The translations under genes and the position numbers were made by a program. From a virus: a stretch of DNA of 24,486 nucleotides. The notes beneath the pieces were generated by a model. It ran no database searches. It saw only the letters and a program-made list of their open reading frames with translations, and was not told the origin of the DNA. This document shows, in pieces, positions 21,300 to 24,486 of the stretch (position 1 is its first letter; each line of letters starts with the position of its first letter). The DNA is taken from the IMG/VR virus record IMGVR_UViG_3300042091_000324, positions 1 through 24,486 of that record; one strand, 5' to 3'.

Positions 21300-22616
21300 T
21301 TACAGGCAGTCACTGCGCCCCCGAGCGCCCAAGTTCTCGACGGAGACGGCGTCCCAGTAGCCGACGTCCGCGCAGCGCGAGCCCGCGTAGCCGACGTTGA
21401 ACCAGGACCCGCCGATGAAGGCGCCGCGCGGCTGGTCGGGATCGCCGTCGTGGCCCCAGACCCACAAGCCGCCGGTCGCCTGCATCAGACCGAAGCGGCT
21501 GGTGCGCGGCGCGTCGAGGCCAGTCGTCTTGGGATCGCGTTCGGCCGCCGTCCTCTCCGTCACGCCGAACGCCGCGGCGAAGAACTCCTCGAGGCTGAGC
21601 AGCCCCTTGCCGTGCGCCGCCATCACGGCCTGCGCCGTCGCAAAGTCGAACCGCTTGGCCGGCTTGCCCTTGGCGTCGCGCGGCCGATCGTCGCCGTCGG
21701 CGATCGTCGCGCCAAACTTGCTGGTGCCGTCGGCGAGATGATTCACGCCGGTCAGATAGATGTCGCACCAGAAGCGGCCGGCCGACGTGGTCACCAACGT
21801 CATGCCGCGCGGGTCGGGGCAGGCGGGGCGGAAGGCGACGTCCCACAGCGAGAAGGGATTGATCGCCGGCACGTCATCGCCGCCTGCGCGCGCCGGCGCG
21901 TTGCCGCCGGGCGCATAGTGGAACCCGCCGAGCAGCGTCCCGCCGTCTGGAATGCCGATCAGTCGCGCCACCGAAAGCGCGCCACAATCGCAATTGACGA
22001 CGTAGTCGGCGCCGGGGACATAGCCGGGCTCGTCCGCGGCGTTCAAATGAAGAGGAACCGACGTGTCATGAGCGAATGTGTGGCCGGCGAAGATCGTTCC
22101 GGCCCTGACGACCAGGCTGTCGCGGCCCGTCGTCTTGAACACCGAGACGTGCGGGTTTGGTCTGATCAGCGCCGTCGCGTCCGGTTGCGGATTGGTGTGC
22201 AAATTCATGTTCTCAGGCTCCGTGTTTGGCCGACTTTCGAGGGCGGCGAGGGCTTCGTTGATCGCCGCAATTTGAAGGCTGGCAAGATCAGATGCGCTGG
22301 AAAATCTGCCGATGTGCCATTTAGCTCCCCACAGTGCCTCCTTCGCCTTCTCCACAGCCAAGCGGAGGGTGGCAATCTCCGCCGCTTCCCTCAGCCCCTC
22401 CGCCTGGCCTCGGGCTTCGGCGCGGGTTAGAGCGGCAAGGGCGATATGCACAGCTTCCGGAGTAGACTCACGGTTGCATGCGCCGCAGTTATCGGAACCG
22501 AGATCGGCGTGTCGCCGGCACACGGCTTGCTCGGGGTGGGGGCAGACCCACTCCCATTCTTTTGCGCAGACGAGCGCCAGCTCCCGCGCCTCCACCTCAC
22601 GTTCATTAGGGGTCAT
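21300..22616 (-). CDS. C-type-lectin-fold protein with fused N-terminal module
   Basis: This 438-aa protein has two parts. Residues 1-136 form a Cys-containing, helix-rich module (CPHPEQAVCRRHADLGSDNC, then repeated EA/AL helices). From Met137 a second module begins (MNLHTNPQPDATALIRPNPH), and internal initiation is possible because GGAG lies nine bases before that codon. The C-terminus has FGLMQATGGLWVWGHDGD, AFIGGSWFNVGYAGSRCADV and GARGRSD, the pattern of formylglycine-enzyme/C-type-lectin folds such as the Bordetella phage Mtd receptor-binding protein. Many residues at Mtd-like variable sites are NNC codons, but GC-rich coding gives that too. No reverse transcriptase or template repeat is visible. 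A ligand-binding or adhesin role is inferred. The start follows GGAG and overlaps the upstream ORF as ATGA. Confidence 0.7.
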   Translation of the reverse strand: MTPNEREVEARELALVCAKEWEWVCPHPEQAVCRRHADLGSDNCGACNRESTPEAVHIALAALTRAEARGQAEGLREAAEIATLRLAVEKAKEALWGAKWHIGRFSSASDLASLQIAAINEALAALESRPNTEPENMNLHTNPQPDATALIRPNPHVSVFKTTGRDSLVVRAGTIFAGHTFAHDTSVPLHLNAADEPGYVPGADYVVNCDCGALSVARLIGIPDGGTLLGGFHYAPGGNAPARAGGDDVPAINPFSLWDVAFRPACPDPRGMTLVTTSAGRFWCDIYLTGVNHLADGTSKFGATIADGDDRPRDAKGKPAKRFDFATAQAVMAAHGKGLLSLEEFFAAAFGVTERTAAERDPKTTGLDAPRTSRFGLMQATGGLWVWGHDGDPDQPRGAFIGGSWFNVGYAGSRCADVGYWDAVSVENLGARGRSDCL

Positions 22617-22744
22617 CCCAAGTCTCCAAAATATCGAGATCGCCGCCGACGTTGGCGAGATAGTTCATCTTCATTCGGCTCGTGAACACGACGATTAGCT
22701 TCTGCAACACACCGAGGGCACGCCGACTGATCGGCTACCGTCAT
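22613..22744 (-). CDS. Candidate 43-aa protein between DfrB and the lectin gene
   Basis: An ATG at 22744 overlaps the stop of the dihydrofolate reductase gene as TGATG, and the stop overlaps the lectin gene start as ATGA. The product begins MTVADQSACPRCVAEANRRV with a CPRC motif and ends in an Arg-rich stretch. Coupling on both sides supports it. A competing frame (GTG-initiated, ending at a TAA 11 bases into the lectin gene) reads VLQKLIVVFTSRMKMNYLAN followed by an acidic end and looks equally protein-like. The two may be an old frameshifted gene. The choice is uncertain. Confidence 0.35.
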   Translation of the reverse strand: MTVADQSACPRCVAEANRRVHEPNEDELSRQRRRRSRYFGDLG

Positions 22745-22974
22745 CAAGTACCACCTGTACTCATCGTCGGCTCCCATTTTCTCAGCGCGGCCTCGGGGTA
22801 AATCTGCACGCTTCCGCGCTCAAACGCACTTTCGACGCAGTACCCTCGCGGCGTTAACTCGGTCCAATAATACCCGCAGACTTTACCGCGCCAGGATGAC
22901 CCGGAACGCTTCTCGACCGGATCGCCGACCCGGTAGAGCCATGCGCCAGCGAAGGCGTCGGACATGGCGGTCAT
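22744..22974 (-). CDS. dfrB: Type B (R67-like) dihydrofolate reductase
   Basis: This 76-aa protein aligns without gaps to plasmid R67 dihydrofolate reductase as I remember it, from Gly17 to Leu64, with an offset of ten residues and about 29 of 48 identical. Conserved positions include Lys22 (R67 Lys32), Trp28 (Trp38), and the pore motif VQIY at 56-59 with Gln57, Ile58 and Tyr59 (Gln67, Ile68, Tyr69). LTPRGYCVES corresponds to LTPEGYAVES. These enzymes are SH3-like barrels that form a tetramer with one central active pore, reduce dihydrofolate with NADPH, and are insensitive to trimethoprim. The shorter N-terminus removes only a region known to be dispensable. The start has GGAG eight bases upstream and overlaps the previous gene as ATGA. 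Activity is inferred. Confidence 0.85.
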   Translation of the reverse strand: MTAMSDAFAGAWLYRVGDPVEKRSGSSWRGKVCGYYWTELTPRGYCVESAFERGSVQIYPEAALRKWEPTMSTGGT

Positions 22975-23132
22975 TTCGTCGGCTCCGTGGGTGGAGGGGG
23001 AAGGGGACGCCCATCGTCGTCACACGCGATTGTGAGAAGCCAATCAGGGTCATTCTCAGCAACCACGGCGTCCCCAGCAGTCCATACACACCAAGTTCCA
23101 TCTTTCCAGACTGTAATTGAGGGCTTGTTCAT
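22971..23132 (-). CDS. Small hypothetical protein, 53 aa
   Basis: An ATG at 23132 overlaps the stop of the DUF551-like gene (ATGA), and the stop overlaps the ATG of the dihydrofolate reductase gene (ATGA). The 53-residue product begins MNKPSITVWKDGTWCVWTAG, continues with an acidic stretch (ENDPDWLL, then CDDDG) and ends in a Pro-rich tail (RPLPPPPTEPTK). It has Trp residues spaced as in small beta proteins. I do not recognise the family. The tight coupling on both sides and the sensible composition support it as a real gene. Confidence 0.65.
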   Translation of the reverse strand: MNKPSITVWKDGTWCVWTAGDAVVAENDPDWLLTIACDDDGRPLPPPPTEPTK

Positions 23133-23824
23133 TTTGGCGGCTCCGGTAGTTGTTTCCAGATTGTGAGAGTGCCTTCGCTCTCGGATTTGTAGTTAGTCCC
23201 AAAATCCGATTGGTTCTCAATGATGCCGTTGCCTTCATGTGACGCCTGCCAACGGCCTTGCGCCCAAAAATAAGCGGCAACGGAACTGTTTGTCGGCCCC
23301 CACGCGAGAATCTGTCCGCCATTCCTCGGCGCGCTCTCGATTGGCCTCCACGCATTCTCCGCCCGCGCCTCGTCCCTCTCACGCTCGCACGCGGCGAGAC
23401 GGGCGGAGAGTTGGCCGCGCTCGGCGGAGAGAGCTTCTAGAAAGGCGGCGAGCGAGCTCCGGCCGCTGCTAGGCAATGCCTGTCCGTCGCGCAGATTGGC
23501 AACAATTGCCGCTATCGCCTTCGGGTTTGTATTGATCTTCCCCACCACAGACGCCGAGAGCATCGCGCGAAATACAGCGGCGGCAAGATCGACACGTCGC
23601 GGCCACGCCGGCGGTATGACGGCCTCTCCTGCGCGGTCCATCTCCTCCGTCACGTCCTCAAGCCCCTCGGCGATGAGGTCGACAATGGCGCGGGACGCTG
23701 TTTTAGTCCAACGCTCTCCGCCTTCTGGCCAGTCCTCACCTGTTTTTGCGACATGGCGAAGCTGTTTTAGGATTTTGTTTTCGACTTCCTCGACCAGCTT
23801 CTCTCGGACGGCTTGTGTGGTCAT
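23129..23824 (-). CDS. Phage protein with C-terminal DUF551-like domain
   Basis: This 231-aa protein has a helical N-terminal region (residues 1-155) with a coiled-coil-like part (LEALSAERGQLSARLAACER) and a C-terminal domain starting WRPIESAPRNGGQILAWG and ending in IWKQLPEPPK. The W-x-PI-x-SAP opening and the W-x-x-LPEPP ending are the marks of DUF551, a domain common in phage and prophage accessory genes and of unknown function. The start overlaps the stop of the ATPase gene as ATGA. Its own stop overlaps the 53-aa gene. No catalytic residues can be assigned. Confidence 0.7.
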   Translation of the reverse strand: MTTQAVREKLVEEVENKILKQLRHVAKTGEDWPEGGERWTKTASRAIVDLIAEGLEDVTEEMDRAGEAVIPPAWPRRVDLAAAVFRAMLSASVVGKINTNPKAIAAIVANLRDGQALPSSGRSSLAAFLEALSAERGQLSARLAACERERDEARAENAWRPIESAPRNGGQILAWGPTNSSVAAYFWAQGRWQASHEGNGIIENQSDFGTNYKSESEGTLTIWKQLPEPPK

Positions 23825-24486
23825 GGCGCGATCTCCTCCTCGCCGGCGGTCGCGGCGACGCGCGCCTTCCAGTCGTCGAGTTGTTTGCGCCCGACGGCGT
23901 CGCGCTCGGCCTTCGTCCGCGCCTTCCAGAATGCCTCCAGCGGGGCAAGCGTCGACATGGATGCCGCCGCGTCACCTTCGGCCAGGAGACCAGCGAGATC
24001 GCTCGGCATGACCAGCGGCACGTCGCCACGCGCCCACTCCGCCAGGAGCCGCCCCGTCGTCTCGTCAAGGGGCTTGTCCTCGGCGAAGATGTGCTCGAAT
24101 TGTTGCGGCAGTTTCATCATCAGCTTCTCGCCGACGTGGTCGCTGCGCCAACTCGGAACGCCGCCCGCCTTTGGCAGCAGCAGACAGTTGACCGTCATCT
24201 CGAACAGCAGTTCCTCGCCTGCGATCGGCATGAACCCCATCTCGATCGGCTGGCCGCCTTTGACCGGCTTCGTCTTCTCCTTTGCGCGGAAGCAGAAGAT
24301 GAAGTTGGCGTTGAGTTGCAGCAGGCCGGTGATGAACTGTTGGCGCAGCTTGGCCGGCTTGATCCACGCCGCCAGCTTGACGCGCTCGCGCTTCGCCATG
24401 TCGTCGCCGGCCATGCGCTCGACTTCGGCTTCCTGCGTCAGCAGATAGCCGCCGATGCCAATGTGCTCATGGCTGAGCGAGTCGAC
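23821..24486 (-). CDS. Phage AAA_24-type ATPase, C-terminal part (5' truncated)
   Basis: The frame is open to the right edge, so the 221 visible residues are the C-terminal part. They start with VDSLSHEHIGIGGYLL, whose VDSLS is a Walker B-type strand, then EVERMAGDDMAKRERVKL, AAWIKPAKLRQQFITGLLQL and FIFCFRAKEK. This order is the one seen in phage RecA-like ATPases of the AAA_24 family, linked to recombination or replication. The Walker A motif lies outside the window. The C-terminal region has a charged helix (APLEAFWKARTKAERDAVG). The gene leads an operon of small coupled genes, which marks the - strand as the early DNA-metabolism region. Confidence 0.7.
   Translation of the reverse strand, partial: VDSLSHEHIGIGGYLLTQEAEVERMAGDDMAKRERVKLAAWIKPAKLRQQFITGLLQLNANFIFCFRAKEKTKPVKGGQPIEMGFMPIAGEELLFEMTVNCLLLPKAGGVPSWRSDHVGEKLMMKLPQQFEHIFAEDKPLDETTGRLLAEWARGDVPLVMPSDLAGLLAEGDAAASMSTLAPLEAFWKARTKAERDAVGRKQLDDWKARVAATAGEEEIAP

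Noticed and set aside
21450-22430. A 326-aa + strand open frame
   Set aside because: It is the antisense of the lectin-fold gene, which has recognisable motifs and a good start; the + strand product has an abnormal Arg-rich composition.
22744-22974. The reductase gene as an integron cassette
   Set aside because: No attC-like element, integrase or transposase borders it; it overlaps its phage neighbours by a few bases, so it is an integral operon gene.
21300-24486. A complete diversity-generating retroelement
   Set aside because: No reverse transcriptase, Avd-like gene or adenine-rich template repeat could be found on either strand in the window.

Overview
The window looks like part of the genome of a short-tailed (podovirus-like) phage, or a prophage of that type, infecting a GC-rich alphaproteobacterium, probably a Hyphomicrobiales relative. 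The evidence is a T7-like order of virion genes on the + strand (capsid, tail adaptor, tail nozzle, ejection proteins, tail fibre), very high GC in third codon positions, and lysis proteins of kinds I associate with rhizobial prophages. No integrase, terminase, RNA polymerase, tRNA or CRISPR array is visible, so lifestyle cannot be decided.

Layout. (1) Positions 1-14523, + strand: a tightly packed virion operon. It holds the end of an upstream gene, a 72-aa protein, the major capsid protein, a probable capsid cement protein, a 186-aa unknown, two small proteins with Sec signal peptides separated by an intrinsic terminator, the tail adaptor (gp11-like), a small structural protein, the tail nozzle (gp12-like), a small internal virion protein, a 1098-aa internal virion protein with an embedded GH24 lysozyme, and an 1139-aa internal virion protein. 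Many neighbours overlap as ATGA or TGATG. (2) Positions 14524-15073: a 550-bp gap without a convincing gene. On the - strand it carries a sigma70-like promoter, two hairpins and a T-tract, which together predict a small RNA of about 80 nt. (3) Positions 15074-20865, + strand: a tail fibre/spike with a T7 gp17-like N-terminus, an AT-richer beta-helix and an unexpected signal peptide, then an envelope-attack cassette. That cassette has a CHAP/TIGR02594-like hydrolase, a 30-aa membrane protein, a DUF1906 glycoside-hydrolase-like protein, a holin-like protein with a long exported tail, a class 3 lipase and a membrane-anchored coiled-coil protein. (4) Positions 20900-24486, - strand, converging on the lysis genes: an early/accessory operon. 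Read in its own direction it has the C-terminal part of an AAA_24-type ATPase, a DUF551-like protein, a 53-aa protein, a type B (R67-like) dihydrofolate reductase, a tiny ORF, a C-type-lectin-fold protein resembling targets of diversity-generating retroelements, and a small zinc-finger-like protein.

How it works together. The late + strand genes build the capsid, tail and DNA-ejection machinery, and the fibre recognises the host surface. The lysis cassette could attack inner membrane, peptidoglycan and possibly lipid. The - strand genes probably act in DNA metabolism (recombination ATPase, folate reduction for thymidylate synthesis) and host interaction. The most notable items are the intact type B dihydrofolate reductase, the predicted small RNA, the lectin-fold protein with a diversification-like C-terminus, and the concentration of signal peptides on virion genes. 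All assignments come from reading the sequence and remembered family motifs; no database search was run.
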